Assembly (NCBI RefSeq): GCF_000286955.2
Contig: NZ_AJYK02000001.1
Coordinates: 1 to 58,655 of the forward strand
Source of the DNA: Vibrio rumoiensis 1S-45
GTDB lineage: Bacteria; Pseudomonadota; Gammaproteobacteria; Enterobacterales; Vibrionaceae
Reading direction: 5' to 3'
Length of the DNA stretch: 58,655 nucleotides
Shown here piece after piece: positions 27,860 through 36,504 of this stretch. Position numbers and translations under genes: made by a program. The notes under the pieces are model-generated. The model was not told the origin of the DNA. It searched no databases and saw only the letters and a list, made by a program, of their open reading frames with translations. Within the stretch, counting starts at the first letter, position 1; the number at the start of each line of letters is the position of its first letter.

Positions 27860-28954
27860 ATGAAAAAAAGATATATTGCCATCATCGCTATTATCGGTGT
27901 GGTAATTGGCTGGATTACGTTTGGGGGAACTCAAGTCGTGCTGCATGCCACTTCAACGACAGAATTTTGTGTGTCTTGCCACACTATGGAAAAACCTTTT
28001 AAAGAGTACCAAGGTTCTGTGCACTTCAGTAATGACAAAGGTATTCGTGCCGAATGTGCTGATTGTCATATTCCGACCCACAGTACGTTTGCTTATTTAT
28101 GGACTAAGATTCGTGCGTCGAAAGATATTTATCATGAATTTGTCACCGGTAAGATTGACACTGAGGAAAAATACGAAGCCCACCGTTTGGAAATGGCAGA
28201 AACGGTTTGGTCTCAGTTAAAAGCCAATGATTCTGCGACTTGTCGCTCTTGTCATAGTTTTGATGCAATGGAAGTTTTCGATCAGCCGAAAGGCGCACGT
28301 GAAATGCACCTGTCAGCACAAAAAGATGGTCAAACGTGTATTGATTGTCACAAAGGTGTGGCCCACATGGCACCTCAACAAAAGCTGGATACATCTGAGT
28401 TTGATCACTTGATCGATATTGCGAAGAAAACCCCAGCAGATGTTAAAGAGGTTTATACCTTGGATAGGGTTAAGATGGGGGATTTAGCCACCATTAATCC
28501 TACGACAGCATTAACGGTAGAAAAAGCGGATGGTCTTAAGCGTTCGGTGACGCTTTCTGGTTACCAAATGAAAGGTGCGGAACAAATTTTATACCTCGAT
28601 AATGGTAAGCGCGCCATTTTGGCTAATTTGACGGATAAAGGTCAAAAAGCACTTAACGTCGGCGAATATGAAAAAGATCACTATGGCAATGAATGGCGCA
28701 GTGCGACGCTAAAAGGTGATATTGAGAGCCCAGTATTAACTTCTCGTGACCCGATTTGGAAATACGCAAAAGATCTCGACAATGTGTATTGCTCGACCTG
28801 TCACGCTAAGATCCCAACAAGCCACTTTACTGTGAATGCTTGGCCATCAGTGGTGAAAACCATGGGTTCTCGTACTGATATTTCCGATGCGAATTTAGAA
28901 ATCTTAACTAAATTCTTCCAGTATCACGCAAAAGATATGAAAGGGCAGGAGTAA
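27860..28954 (+). CDS. torY: Pentahaem c-type cytochrome TorY (NapC/NirT-TorC family)
   Basis: A 364-residue membrane-anchored cytochrome that takes electrons from menaquinol and gives them to the periplasmic reductase encoded next. Residues 7-28 form the N-terminal anchor. Five haem motifs are visible: CVSCH (37-41), CADCH (66-70), CRSCH (128-132), CIDCH (160-164) and CSTCH (311-315). The first four form the NapC/NirT domain and the last lies in the TorC-specific C-terminal domain. Length is close to E. coli TorY (366). It is 5 bp before torZ, in one operon. No TorD chaperone or TorRST regulators are encoded here. GTAAGGAAAA precedes the start. Confidence 0.93.
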   Translation: MKKRYIAIIAIIGVVIGWITFGGTQVVLHATSTTEFCVSCHTMEKPFKEYQGSVHFSNDKGIRAECADCHIPTHSTFAYLWTKIRASKDIYHEFVTGKIDTEEKYEAHRLEMAETVWSQLKANDSATCRSCHSFDAMEVFDQPKGAREMHLSAQKDGQTCIDCHKGVAHMAPQQKLDTSEFDHLIDIAKKTPADVKEVYTLDRVKMGDLATINPTTALTVEKADGLKRSVTLSGYQMKGAEQILYLDNGKRAILANLTDKGQKALNVGEYEKDHYGNEWRSATLKGDIESPVLTSRDPIWKYAKDLDNVYCSTCHAKIPTSHFTVNAWPSVVKTMGSRTDISDANLEILTKFFQYHAKDMKGQE

Positions 28955-28959
28955 GAATT

Positions 28960-31413
28960 ATGAGTAATATGAATATCTCCCGTCGTGGATTTTTAAAAGG
29001 TGCGAGTGCTTCTGCAGGGGCGTTAGCCATTAGTAGTATCGTTCCATTACCTGCTTCTGCTAGCGCTAATATTTCCGATCGTGGTTATGTGATCACTGCG
29101 GGTCGAATGGGGATCTTGAAAGCAAAAGTTGAAGATGGAAAGTTAGTTGAAACCACCAATGCTTTGCCTCAAAGCGTGGTGAATCATCTTCAAAGTACCG
29201 GGCCTTCTCAAGTTTATACTAAGGCGCGTGTAAAATACCCAATGGTGCGTAAAGGCTTTTTAGAAAACCCTGAAAATCCAACCGGTGTTCGCGGTAAAGA
29301 TGAATATGTACGCGTATCTTGGGAGAAAGCTTTAGAACTTGCTCATGAACAACACATGCGAATCCGCAATACTTATGGTCCAGAAGCCATTTATGCTGGG
29401 TCTTACGGTTGGCGCTCAAGTGGCGTATTGCACGATGCGCGTACTTTACTGCAACGTTATATGGCGCTAGCTGGTGGTTATGTCGGTTATTTAGGTGACT
29501 ACTCAACGGGTGCAGCACAGGTCATCATGCCTTATGTGGTCGGCTCGATCGAAGTGTATGAACAACAAACCACATACCCTGTTGTAATGGAAAACAGTGA
29601 GGTCGTTGTGCTTTGGGGTATGAACCCAATCAATACCTTAGAAATAGCTTGGACAGCGGCAGATAGCCAAGGGCTTGAGTTTTTCCATCAGCTGAAAAAA
29701 TCTGGTAAGACGGTGATCGCAATCGATCCAATCCGCTCTGAAACCATTAATTTTTTTGGTGATAATGCACAGTGGATTGCGCCTAACCCAATGACGGATG
29801 TCGCGCTTGCGATGGGTATTGCACATACCTTGGTTAAGAATAAGAAGCATGATGAGACGTTCTTGAAAAAGTACACTCAAGGCTTTGAGCAATTTAATCA
29901 ATATCTGCAAGGTGACAGTGACGGCATTGTGAAAGATTCAGCTTGGGCTGAGAACATCACGGGTGTGCCGGCAAAACAAATCGAAGTACTAGCGGATATA
30001 TTTTCGAAAAACCGCACCATGTTAATGGCAGGTTGGGGAATTCAACGTCAACAATTTGGTGAGCAGCGTCACTGGATGATCACCACCTTGGCCGCAATGC
30101 TTGGTCAAATTGGTTTGCCGGGTGGCGGTTTTGGTTTCTCTTACCATTATTCAAACGGTGGTAACCCAGCGCGTGATGCTGGTGTATTACCTGCAATGAC
30201 GGCAACCATTGATGAAAACTTTACAGCAGGCCTGAACGTGGGTGGTGTGGTTAACGCATTCCCGGTTGCCCGTATTGTTGAGGCAATGGAAAACCCTGGT
30301 AAAGAGTACCAACATAATGGTCAAACTCGTACTTTCCCACATGTTCGTATGTTATGGACATCGGGTGGTGCCAACTTCACCCAACATCAAGACACAAACC
30401 GTTTGGTGAAAGCGTGGAACAAGTTAGATGTTGTTGTCATTAATGAGATCTACTGGACAGCGGCGGCGAAACACGCAGACATCGTGTTCCCGATCACCAC
30501 CAGTTTTGAACGTAATGACATGACCATGGTGGGGGATTACAGTAATCAGTTTATCTCACCAATGAAGCAAGCGGTTGAAGCGGAAGGGGAATCGAAGAGC
30601 GATTTTGAAGTCTTTGCCTCGCTTTCTGAACATCTGTTTAAAGGTGGTCGTCGCGTGTATACCGAAGACCGTGAAGAAATGGACTGGTTGCGTGATTTCT
30701 ATAAGAAAGCACAAAAAGGTGGGCGTAATGCTCGCGTGCCAATGCCGAACTTCACCAAATTCTGGGAAGCGAATGAATACCTAGAAATGAAGTGGAATGA
30801 AGAAGCGGCGAAATTTGTGCGCTTTGCCGATTTCCGTAAAGATCCTGTGTTAAACCCGCTAGGTACGCCAAGTGGGAAAATCGAGATTTACTCGAAAACG
30901 CTAGAAAGTTACGGTTTAAAAGACTGCCCAGCACACCCGACATGGCTTGAACCAACAGAATATACCGGTTCGGCGAAAGAAGGTGAATTACAGTTGATGA
31001 CAGCGCACTCTGCGTATCGTTTGCATAGCCAATTTAATTACGCCGATATTCGTAAAGAGTATGCGATTGCTAATAAAGAGCCGATCCTTATCAACGAAAA
31101 TGATGCTCAAAAAAGAGGTATCAAAACTGGCGATGTAGTGCGAGTATTTAATCAACGTGGTCAAGTGCTGGCTGGCGCAAGTGTCACTGATGGCATTAAG
31201 CAAGGTTCGGTGTGTATTCACGAAGGTGCATGGCCAGACTTTGATCCTAAATTAGGCATTTGCCGAAATGGTGGGCCAAATGTATTAACCTTAGATATTC
31301 CAACGTCGCGTTTAGCCAACGGTTGTGCGGCAAACTCAGCTTTAGTGAAAGTGGAAAAGTGGGTTGGAGACCAACTAGAAACGGAAGCATTTAATCCTCC
31401 AAAAGGGGTGTAA
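28960..31413 (+). CDS. torZ: Periplasmic trimethylamine-N-oxide/biotin-sulfoxide reductase TorZ, Mo-bisMGD enzyme
   Basis: An 817-residue molybdopterin reductase exported by Tat (signal SRRGFLKG at 7-14, cleavage near residue 36). It reduces N- and S-oxides with electrons from TorY. By position relative to Rhodobacter DMSO reductase, Ser182 in DYSTGAAQ should ligate molybdenum, and SYGW at 148-151 carries the equivalents of Tyr114 and Trp116. That Tyr is reported absent from TorA-type enzymes, so I place this protein with the broader-substrate TorZ/BisC group. Length matches E. coli TorZ (809). A terminator follows directly. Confidence 0.92.
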   Translation: MSNMNISRRGFLKGASASAGALAISSIVPLPASASANISDRGYVITAGRMGILKAKVEDGKLVETTNALPQSVVNHLQSTGPSQVYTKARVKYPMVRKGFLENPENPTGVRGKDEYVRVSWEKALELAHEQHMRIRNTYGPEAIYAGSYGWRSSGVLHDARTLLQRYMALAGGYVGYLGDYSTGAAQVIMPYVVGSIEVYEQQTTYPVVMENSEVVVLWGMNPINTLEIAWTAADSQGLEFFHQLKKSGKTVIAIDPIRSETINFFGDNAQWIAPNPMTDVALAMGIAHTLVKNKKHDETFLKKYTQGFEQFNQYLQGDSDGIVKDSAWAENITGVPAKQIEVLADIFSKNRTMLMAGWGIQRQQFGEQRHWMITTLAAMLGQIGLPGGGFGFSYHYSNGGNPARDAGVLPAMTATIDENFTAGLNVGGVVNAFPVARIVEAMENPGKEYQHNGQTRTFPHVRMLWTSGGANFTQHQDTNRLVKAWNKLDVVVINEIYWTAAAKHADIVFPITTSFERNDMTMVGDYSNQFISPMKQAVEAEGESKSDFEVFASLSEHLFKGGRRVYTEDREEMDWLRDFYKKAQKGGRNARVPMPNFTKFWEANEYLEMKWNEEAAKFVRFADFRKDPVLNPLGTPSGKIEIYSKTLESYGLKDCPAHPTWLEPTEYTGSAKEGELQLMTAHSAYRLHSQFNYADIRKEYAIANKEPILINENDAQKRGIKTGDVVRVFNQRGQVLAGASVTDGIKQGSVCIHEGAWPDFDPKLGICRNGGPNVLTLDIPTSRLANGCAANSALVKVEKWVGDQLETEAFNPPKGV

Positions 31414-31454
31414 ATCTAGTAAATTTTTAATGGTTCCAATTTATTAAATCCACG

Positions 31455-31493
31455 AGCTGTACTTTGAATACATTCAGAGTGCAGCTTTTTTTT
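31455..31493 (+). terminator. Terminator of the torYZ operon
   Basis: AGCTGTACTTT pairs with AGAGTGCAGCT (two G-U pairs) around a ten-base loop, followed by a run of eight Ts. An apparent ORF start at 31464 lies inside this hairpin and is not a real start. Confidence 0.85.
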
Positions 31494-31499
31494 GTCGTG

Positions 31500-31652
31500 A
31501 CATTAAGCTTTTTAGTGACGACTCCTGATGCTTGGTCAATGTCTGATGGCATCTTAATCACAAACTTCTTTTTAGTTAAAGATGTGATGTTTTTAGCAGT
31601 TTCAATCAGTGTTATTGAGCGTAATAAAGCGTTATTGATGGCTCAAGTTTAA
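31500..31652 (+). pseudogene. Remnant of a DUF417 (YkgB-like) membrane protein gene
   Basis: About 50 codons resemble the C-terminal part of DUF417 proteins: LSFLVTTPDAW followed by FFLVKDVMFLAVSISVI. In full-length members (about 190 residues) this is TFL-TTP-W, a Gly-rich loop, then L-KD-L-A. The N-terminal two thirds are missing, the middle loop is shortened, and no ribosome site precedes the segment, which starts right after the torYZ terminator. I read it as a decayed fragment. The resemblance is from memory of the family pattern and needs a profile search. Confidence 0.55.
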
Positions 31653-31675
31653 ACGTTATATTTCCCCTCCAGTAG

Positions 31676-31704
31676 AAAAAGCCACGTACTTACGTAGCTT
31701 TTTT
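31676..31704 (+). terminator. Hairpin-T-tract downstream of the DUF417 remnant
   Basis: AAAAAGCCACGTA pairs with TACGTAGCTTTTT with one mismatch, followed by Ts. It is probably the original terminator of the decayed gene. The rest of 31705-31899 has no recognisable feature. Confidence 0.7.
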
Positions 31705-31899
31705 ATAACATGTTCCCTGTCTTCTAAATAAGGTTGACACTTTCATACTAGAGTCGGTTGAATATATATTTAACATTTTATGTTGGGCTGATAATTAAAT
31801 TGACCAACGCTACTATTCATACGATGTCTACATACCCTTTATACTTGCTGTCTCACTGAAACTTCAACTATTTTAGGGGATAGTTTATTGAATCGATAA

Positions 31900-31932
31900 A
31901 AAACGACTGCCGAGAATATCGACAGCCGTTTT
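31900..31932 (-). terminator. Terminator of the DUF5666 lipoprotein gene
   Basis: AAAACGACTG/CAGCCGTTTT stem with one mismatch plus an inner CGA/TCG extension. Read on the minus strand it is followed by six Ts. Confidence 0.78.
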
Positions 31933-31953
31933 CGTAAGAGTATGAAGTATCAA

Positions 31954-33279
31954 TTAGTCATCGATACGGCAGTTACTCACCTGAGTGTTAAGCGTTACTA
32001 TAGTACATTCAACATCAACATGAGAGCCGTTGGTAAATGAATCTAAAGAACCATCGGTCGCTTGGTATCCCCAAATATCGCTGTTTTGAATTGTGCCTTC
32101 TAAATCGATCTCATTTTCATTGGCATCAACCGCTTCAATTTCTTTTACTAAGTAAGAGGTATTCCCTGCAGCATCTTTCGATTCAACACCTTCTACTTCG
32201 ATATTTGCATTGTTAATCGTATTCATAGTTAAACGATCATCAAATTCAGTGCGGCTATCAACTAAGAAACTCTGACCATTTATGGTGAAGTGAGTAGCAT
32301 CTACATAAGTGGATGTACCTGCAAGAGCAAACTTAGTGTTGTTTGACGAGTTAGAAGAGTTACCTTCAAATTCCACTTCAAGTGCCACTAAACCAGTTTC
32401 AGTGCTGTTTAAATCAACATCGACTTGTTTGCCTTCGGCTAAATCACTTTGTTGGCCATCTTCAAAGCGTGTTGATGAATTAATGGCAATTTTGGTGCGG
32501 CCATTTAACTCAATTAAGCTTTGGTCATGGTTTACCCAGCTTATTGTGCCTTCTAACTCAACATCATCGAATTGATCGTCATTTTCAACTTCAACTTCGG
32601 TTGCAACAAAAACACCGGCTTGATTCAAGTTACCTTCAACTTCTACCCAATCACCATCAACTGGATTACCGTCTTCTAATTGCGCCGTAGAGTAGTCAAT
32701 CTCTGTGCTACCAATAAAGAAACTGGTTGCGGTCACTTGTGATGCTGTACCTTCAATTTCTGCTTCAAACATTGGGTCGACTTCAAACACGCCTTCTACT
32801 TGCCATTGGCCAGAAGCAGTAATATAGCCATTTACAAATACCCAATCACCAACTTGATAGCTTGATGCCGCATAGCCTTGAACAGAGGAGGTTGAAGATG
32901 AAAGTGTTGTGCCGTTTACCGTAATCGTATCATCGCTAACCGCGGTGATAGGACCTAATAGGCTTGGGTCTAGTTCAATGCTTTCTGCTTGGCCTTGGCC
33001 GTTGGTATCGACTTCAATGCGCATGCCGCTTTGGATATCTTGCAGCGTCATTGCTTGACCGTTATAGGTTACTTTTGCATTTTGTGCATCTAAGCTATAA
33101 CCACCAATAGTGATTTTTGTGCTCGTTACTGAAGTGGCAACACCGTTTAATTGAGTTGGTGTGGTTACAGTATTACCACCATTGTTATTACCGTTATCGG
33201 TAGAAGCGTCGCCACCACCTCCACCACCACATGCTGAAAGTAGGGCAGCAATCGATACGCATAGTAAAGTTTTCTTCAT
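31954..33279 (-). CDS. DUF5666-repeat lipoprotein
   Basis: A 441-residue protein with a lipoprotein signal (AALLSAC, lipidated Cys17) followed by a Gly run and an Asn/Gly/Thr-rich linker. The remainder is a series of about 60-80-residue beta-rich modules with the DUF5666 pattern: a strand ending in I-x-V-x-G, then Y-x-V-G-D-W-V-x-V-x-G, then A-x-x-V-E-V. The modules look OB-fold-like. It is probably outer-membrane associated, function unknown. It diverges from a two-component operon across 124 bp that contain a candidate response-regulator site, and two YgiW-type OB-fold proteins follow that operon, so all may belong to one envelope regulon. Confidence 0.8.
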   Translation of the reverse strand: MKKTLLCVSIAALLSACGGGGGGDASTDNGNNNGGNTVTTPTQLNGVATSVTSTKITIGGYSLDAQNAKVTYNGQAMTLQDIQSGMRIEVDTNGQGQAESIELDPSLLGPITAVSDDTITVNGTTLSSSTSSVQGYAASSYQVGDWVFVNGYITASGQWQVEGVFEVDPMFEAEIEGTASQVTATSFFIGSTEIDYSTAQLEDGNPVDGDWVEVEGNLNQAGVFVATEVEVENDDQFDDVELEGTISWVNHDQSLIELNGRTKIAINSSTRFEDGQQSDLAEGKQVDVDLNSTETGLVALEVEFEGNSSNSSNNTKFALAGTSTYVDATHFTINGQSFLVDSRTEFDDRLTMNTINNANIEVEGVESKDAAGNTSYLVKEIEAVDANENEIDLEGTIQNSDIWGYQATDGSLDSFTNGSHVDVECTIVTLNTQVSNCRIDD

Positions 33280-33348
33280 GGTATACCTCTTTTATTATTA
33301 TTGTTTGGTTGTGATTACATCATTTACAGGTATCTTAACTAGGCAAGC

Positions 33349-33364
33349 GTTAAGTAAACGTGAA
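33349..33364. promoter_or_regulatory. Candidate response-regulator site in the divergent promoter
   Basis: GTTAA-N6-GTGAA (minus strand TTCAC-N6-TTAAC) has the same 11-bp period as the TTCAC-N6-TTCAC repeats upstream of both YgiW-like genes. An imperfect palindrome CTTAAC-N9-GTTAAG overlaps it (33334-33354). Direct repeats of this period are typical of OmpR-family regulators. Confidence 0.42.
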
Positions 33365-33403
33365 GAAATAAAGTTAAATTGTCAGGGTAAGGTGAGCATT
33401 GTT

Positions 33404-34075
33404 ATGAAAGTATTAATTGTTGATGATACCCACAGTGTGGTCGAGACGATCATGGACTATCTTGAACTTGAAGGCATAGTGGCAGACTGCGCTTACCACG
33501 GCGAAAGTGCGATAAAACTGATCCAAGAAAATCATTATGATGTGATTATTATGGATATAATGATGCCTAAAATGGATGGGATTACGGCAGTAAAAACATT
33601 ACGAGATGAACTGTTTTGTAATACACCAATCCTCTTTTTAACCGCAAAAGATACCTTGGATGATAAAATTCAAGCCTTTAATTCCGGCGGGGATGACTTT
33701 TTAAATAAACCCTTCGCCATGGAAGAGCTGTGCTTACGTCTTCGTGCGTTACATAGCCGTGGCCCTAGAATTGATGTGGGTCAGTTAAATTTTGCAGATC
33801 TAACCATGAACCTCCAAACCAATGAAGCCAGTCGCGCTAATCAGCCGATAAAGCTCAGCAAAATACAGCGCACCATTTTCAAACTATTAATGCAAAATGC
33901 CCCTGCCATTGTGAGTAAAGACGCAGTTATTTCTGAAGTGTGGGGAGATGAGAGCCCATCCAGTGATTCTTTGCGTAGCCATATTTATGGTCTGAGAAGT
34001 GCATTAGATAAGGGTTTTGAAACATCACGATTAGAAACACTACATGGCCAAGGGTATCGATTAAAAGATGACTAA
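33404..34075 (+). CDS. OmpR/QseB-type response regulator
   Basis: A 223-residue regulator with an N-terminal receiver domain (acidic Asp7/Asp8, phospho-acceptor Asp51 in IIMDIMMPKMDG, FLTAKD and NKPFA segments) and a C-terminal winged-helix domain (about 125-223, SDSLRSHIYGLRSALD and HGQGYRL). The start at 33404 is chosen because the receiver domain begins there and AAGGTGAGC lies upstream; an open frame extends back to 33161 but only antisense to the neighbouring lipoprotein gene. It overlaps the kinase gene by eight bases. QseB-like by context with YgiW-type genes, but the signal is unknown. Confidence 0.92.
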   Translation: MKVLIVDDTHSVVETIMDYLELEGIVADCAYHGESAIKLIQENHYDVIIMDIMMPKMDGITAVKTLRDELFCNTPILFLTAKDTLDDKIQAFNSGGDDFLNKPFAMEELCLRLRALHSRGPRIDVGQLNFADLTMNLQTNEASRANQPIKLSKIQRTIFKLLMQNAPAIVSKDAVISEVWGDESPSSDSLRSHIYGLRSALDKGFETSRLETLHGQGYRLKDD

Positions 34076-35297
34076 CGCACCCAGTTTATCTCGTAAAATT
34101 AGATTGATCTTTATTGTGCTGACCAGCGTAATGTTTGCTCTGTTTTGGGGGTTAATCTACTTGGCTCAAGATCGCTTAGAAGTGATTAGCCTTGAACACC
34201 GCCTCACTACGGAAACACAAGAATACATTCAAAATTACCGAATCTATGGTTTCAAAGCCTATAAACCAGACCCACAAGAACTCGATACCTATTGGTCGGA
34301 AGAAGAAAGGCCAGATTGGCTCGCCCCTTATACCCGCCCCGGCTTTTTTGAAGAACAACTTGGTAAAGAAGATAAGCACTTCCTTGTTAGCAAGCACCCA
34401 TCCGGCAGAGGTTGGCTTTATGTTGTCTATCAAGATGACGCCGATGACTATTTAGATGATTACGAAGATCAACTGCACCTTATAACGTTCTTAGTTGGCG
34501 CTGTATTTTTGATTGTCGTCATGGCTTATGGATTGTATTTCGTACGCTTGTTGACAGCCCCACTGATGAAAATCGAAGAGAAAATACGGTTTATGGCTCC
34601 AGATAAACCGAGTTTTGAAATCGATACATTGTATAAAGAAACTCAAAGCATTGAGCAAGCCTTACTGGAAAGTAAAGAAAAAATAGCCTCCTTTTTTATC
34701 CGCGAACAAGAGTTCAGCCAATTTGCTTCCCATGAACTAAGAACCCCCATTATGGTGGTGAAAGGCTCAACGGAATTATTAAAGAAAGTGCCCGATCAAC
34801 CAAGAATTGCTCAAAAAGCGGTTGCTCGAATTGAGCACGCCGGTAATCAAATGCAGACCTTAACCGAAGCTTTTTTATTATTAGGAAAAGAAGAAATAGA
34901 GCAGCATCACATTGGACATGAAGATCTGTCTGAACATGCGGTTTGGGTGTTAGATAGCATGGCGCAACATTTTGCTAAACAAGACGCAAGCTATCAATTG
35001 ATCGAACATGAGACAGGCTTTGTCGATGCCCCGCCAAGCTTTATCGATATTGTCATGGCCAATTTAATAAAAAATGCCTTTAGCTACAGCACCAGCGATA
35101 TCATTGTTGAATTAACGAACACCACATTGAAAGTAAAAAATCAGCACGATGGCAATGAACTTCATAACGCAGGGTATGGTTGCGGCTTAGTGATTATTGA
35201 GAGAATTTGTGAACGAATGGATTGGCAATTTACGACAGAAAATGATGGTCAGTATTTTTATGCTCAAGTTGATTTTGAAAGCGAATCATCAAAGTGA
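34068..35297 (+). CDS. Sensor histidine kinase partner
   Basis: A 409-residue membrane kinase. Helices at about 13-33 and 137-160 flank a short acidic/aromatic periplasmic domain of roughly 100 residues containing DDADDYLDDYED, a possible cation- or peptide-sensing patch. A linker leads to the dimerisation domain with phospho-acceptor His222 (FASHELRTPI), an N-box NLIKNAF and a G-box GYGCGLVIIERICERM. The ATPase domain is short. The start overlaps the regulator stop (ATGACTAA), so the two are translationally coupled. The acidic periplasmic patch resembles that of PhoQ/QseC-like sensors only in character; no ligand can be named. Confidence 0.9.
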   Translation: MTNAPSLSRKIRLIFIVLTSVMFALFWGLIYLAQDRLEVISLEHRLTTETQEYIQNYRIYGFKAYKPDPQELDTYWSEEERPDWLAPYTRPGFFEEQLGKEDKHFLVSKHPSGRGWLYVVYQDDADDYLDDYEDQLHLITFLVGAVFLIVVMAYGLYFVRLLTAPLMKIEEKIRFMAPDKPSFEIDTLYKETQSIEQALLESKEKIASFFIREQEFSQFASHELRTPIMVVKGSTELLKKVPDQPRIAQKAVARIEHAGNQMQTLTEAFLLLGKEEIEQHHIGHEDLSEHAVWVLDSMAQHFAKQDASYQLIEHETGFVDAPPSFIDIVMANLIKNAFSYSTSDIIVELTNTTLKVKNQHDGNELHNAGYGCGLVIIERICERMDWQFTTENDGQYFYAQVDFESESSK

Positions 35298-35312
35298 CTT
35301 AACTTTTTATTT

Positions 35313-35328
35313 TTCACGAACCTTTCAC
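35313..35328. promoter_or_regulatory. Candidate response-regulator site upstream of the first YgiW-like gene
   Basis: TTCAC-N6-TTCAC direct repeat (11-bp period), 82 bp upstream of the start at 35410. The same repeat with the same spacing occurs at 35943-35958 upstream of the paralogous gene. Confidence 0.5.
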
Positions 35329-35409
35329 ACTTGATTGTTTAAGATGGCTTTAACTTAACAAGAACACTGTTTCTTGAATGAATCTAAACATAATAAAATG
35401 GGTGAACAA

Positions 35410-35802
35410 ATGAAGAAATCAATGAAAATTTTAGCGCTTGGGGCTTTACTCTCTTTACCAACTTTTGTTATGGCGGAAGTGATTTCACCTAGTGCGGCAG
35501 GGGCTCAATCTCAAGGCGGTTTCCAAGGGCCAAGTGATGCCAATATGTTTATTAAAACGGTTGCTGAAGCGAAGAATGCGAATGATGACACCAAAGTAGT
35601 GCTTACCGGGAAACTGAAAAGTGCATTAGGGCATGAAAAGTATTTATTTACGGATACGACTGGTGAGATCACAGTCGAAATTGATAATGACCAATGGTAC
35701 GGACGTACAGTTACCACGTCAGACAGTTTGATTCTTCGTGGTGAAGTGGATAAAGATCGAGATGTATTAACGATTGATGTGGATAGCATTGAGGTTAAAT
35801 AA
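35410..35802 (+). CDS. YgiW/YdeI-type OB-fold (BOF) periplasmic protein 1
   Basis: A 130-residue secreted protein with a signal peptide (about 1-22, ending VMA). The mature part begins with a Gln/Gly-rich QSQGGFQGP motif, followed by a small OB-fold: VVLTGKLKSALGHEKYLFTD, GEITVEIDNDQW and LRGEVDKD, matching bacterial OB-fold (BOF) proteins such as YgiW/VisP. Members act in envelope stress tolerance; some bind small ligands. The start at 35410 gives the shortest normal signal peptide; upstream in-frame ATGs at 35374 and 35398 have weak support. Context next to a QseBC-like pair parallels ygiW-qseBC of E. coli. Confidence 0.88.
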   Translation: MKKSMKILALGALLSLPTFVMAEVISPSAAGAQSQGGFQGPSDANMFIKTVAEAKNANDDTKVVLTGKLKSALGHEKYLFTDTTGEITVEIDNDQWYGRTVTTSDSLILRGEVDKDRDVLTIDVDSIEVK

Positions 35803-35856
35803 TCGATTGAATTATTGCCTATGTCATTGAGGTGATATTTGAATTTTTTTGGTAGA

Positions 35857-35883
35857 AGCCTGCAAATTAATGCGGGCTTTTTT
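35857..35883 (+). terminator. Terminator after the first YgiW-like gene
   Basis: AGCCTGCA/TGCGGGCT stem (one G-U pair), six-base loop and six Ts. Confidence 0.85.
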
Positions 35884-35942
35884 AATGCAAAAAAATCAGG
35901 ATTTTCTGATTTGTTTGATTATGTGAGTTAAAGAGTAAAAAT

Positions 35943-35958
35943 TTCACATTCTCTTCAC
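35943..35958. promoter_or_regulatory. Candidate response-regulator site upstream of the second YgiW-like gene
   Basis: TTCAC-N6-TTCAC, identical in half-sites and spacing to the repeat at 35313-35328. It lies about 76 bp upstream of the start codon. Confidence 0.5.
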
Positions 35959-36033
35959 ACGGCGTAGGGCAATATGCTCCCTACAGAAAGAATTTAATAC
36001 ATTGAATCTGAGCTTAATATGGGGAAGATTGTT

Positions 36034-36432
36034 GTGAAAAAGATTTTATTAGTGTGTTTGTTAGGGGTATTTTCAATGCCTAGTTTAGCCAATGAGCATT
36101 TAATTTCTGCTGACAGTCAAACCGTTGTAGTGCAGGCTCAAGGCGGTTTTAAAGGTCCGTCTCGTTCAAAACATATTATTAAAGATGTGATCAGCGCATT
36201 AAATGCCAGTGATAATACTAAAGTGAATTTAACGGGTAGATTGATCATGTCACTCGGTGATGAAGATTATGTTTTCCAAGATTCGACAGGAGAAATCACC
36301 GTCGAGATTGATAATGATATTTGGTATGGCAGAACGATTACACCAGAAAACCACATTGTTCTACGCGGTGAAGTTGAAAAAGATTGGAACAATACTTCCA
36401 TTGAAGTGGATAGTTTAGAAGTGCTTCAGTAA
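36034..36432 (+). CDS. YgiW/YdeI-type OB-fold (BOF) periplasmic protein 2
   Basis: A 132-residue paralogue of the preceding protein, with a signal peptide (ending SLA), the same QAQGGFKGP motif at the mature N-terminus and the same OB-fold core (VNLTGRLIMSLGDEDYVFQD, GEITVEIDNDIWYGRTI, LRGEVEKD). I prefer GTG 36034, six bases after GGGGAAG; ATG 36019 would add MGKIV. The pair arose by tandem duplication, each copy keeping its own upstream TTCAC repeat and its own terminator, so they are separate transcription units with common control. Confidence 0.86.
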   Translation: MKKILLVCLLGVFSMPSLANEHLISADSQTVVVQAQGGFKGPSRSKHIIKDVISALNASDNTKVNLTGRLIMSLGDEDYVFQDSTGEITVEIDNDIWYGRTITPENHIVLRGEVEKDWNNTSIEVDSLEVLQ

Positions 36433-36445
36433 CGATAACTTATAA

Positions 36446-36486
36446 AATAATGCCCTGGTTCTTTTGGAATCAGGGCATTATTGTTT
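36446..36486. terminator. Bidirectional terminator between converging genes
   Basis: AATAATGCCCTG/CAGGGCATTATT twelve-base perfect stem. T-rich sequence follows on both strands, serving the YgiW-like gene and the converging GntR gene. Confidence 0.88.
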
Positions 36487-36504
36487 TGGGCGGATGGTTA
36501 ATAT

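Noticed and set aside
33161..33403. 80-residue extension of the response regulator
   Set aside because: It is antisense to the signal sequence of the DUF5666 lipoprotein, is proline/tyrosine-rich, and precedes a complete receiver domain with its own ribosome site.
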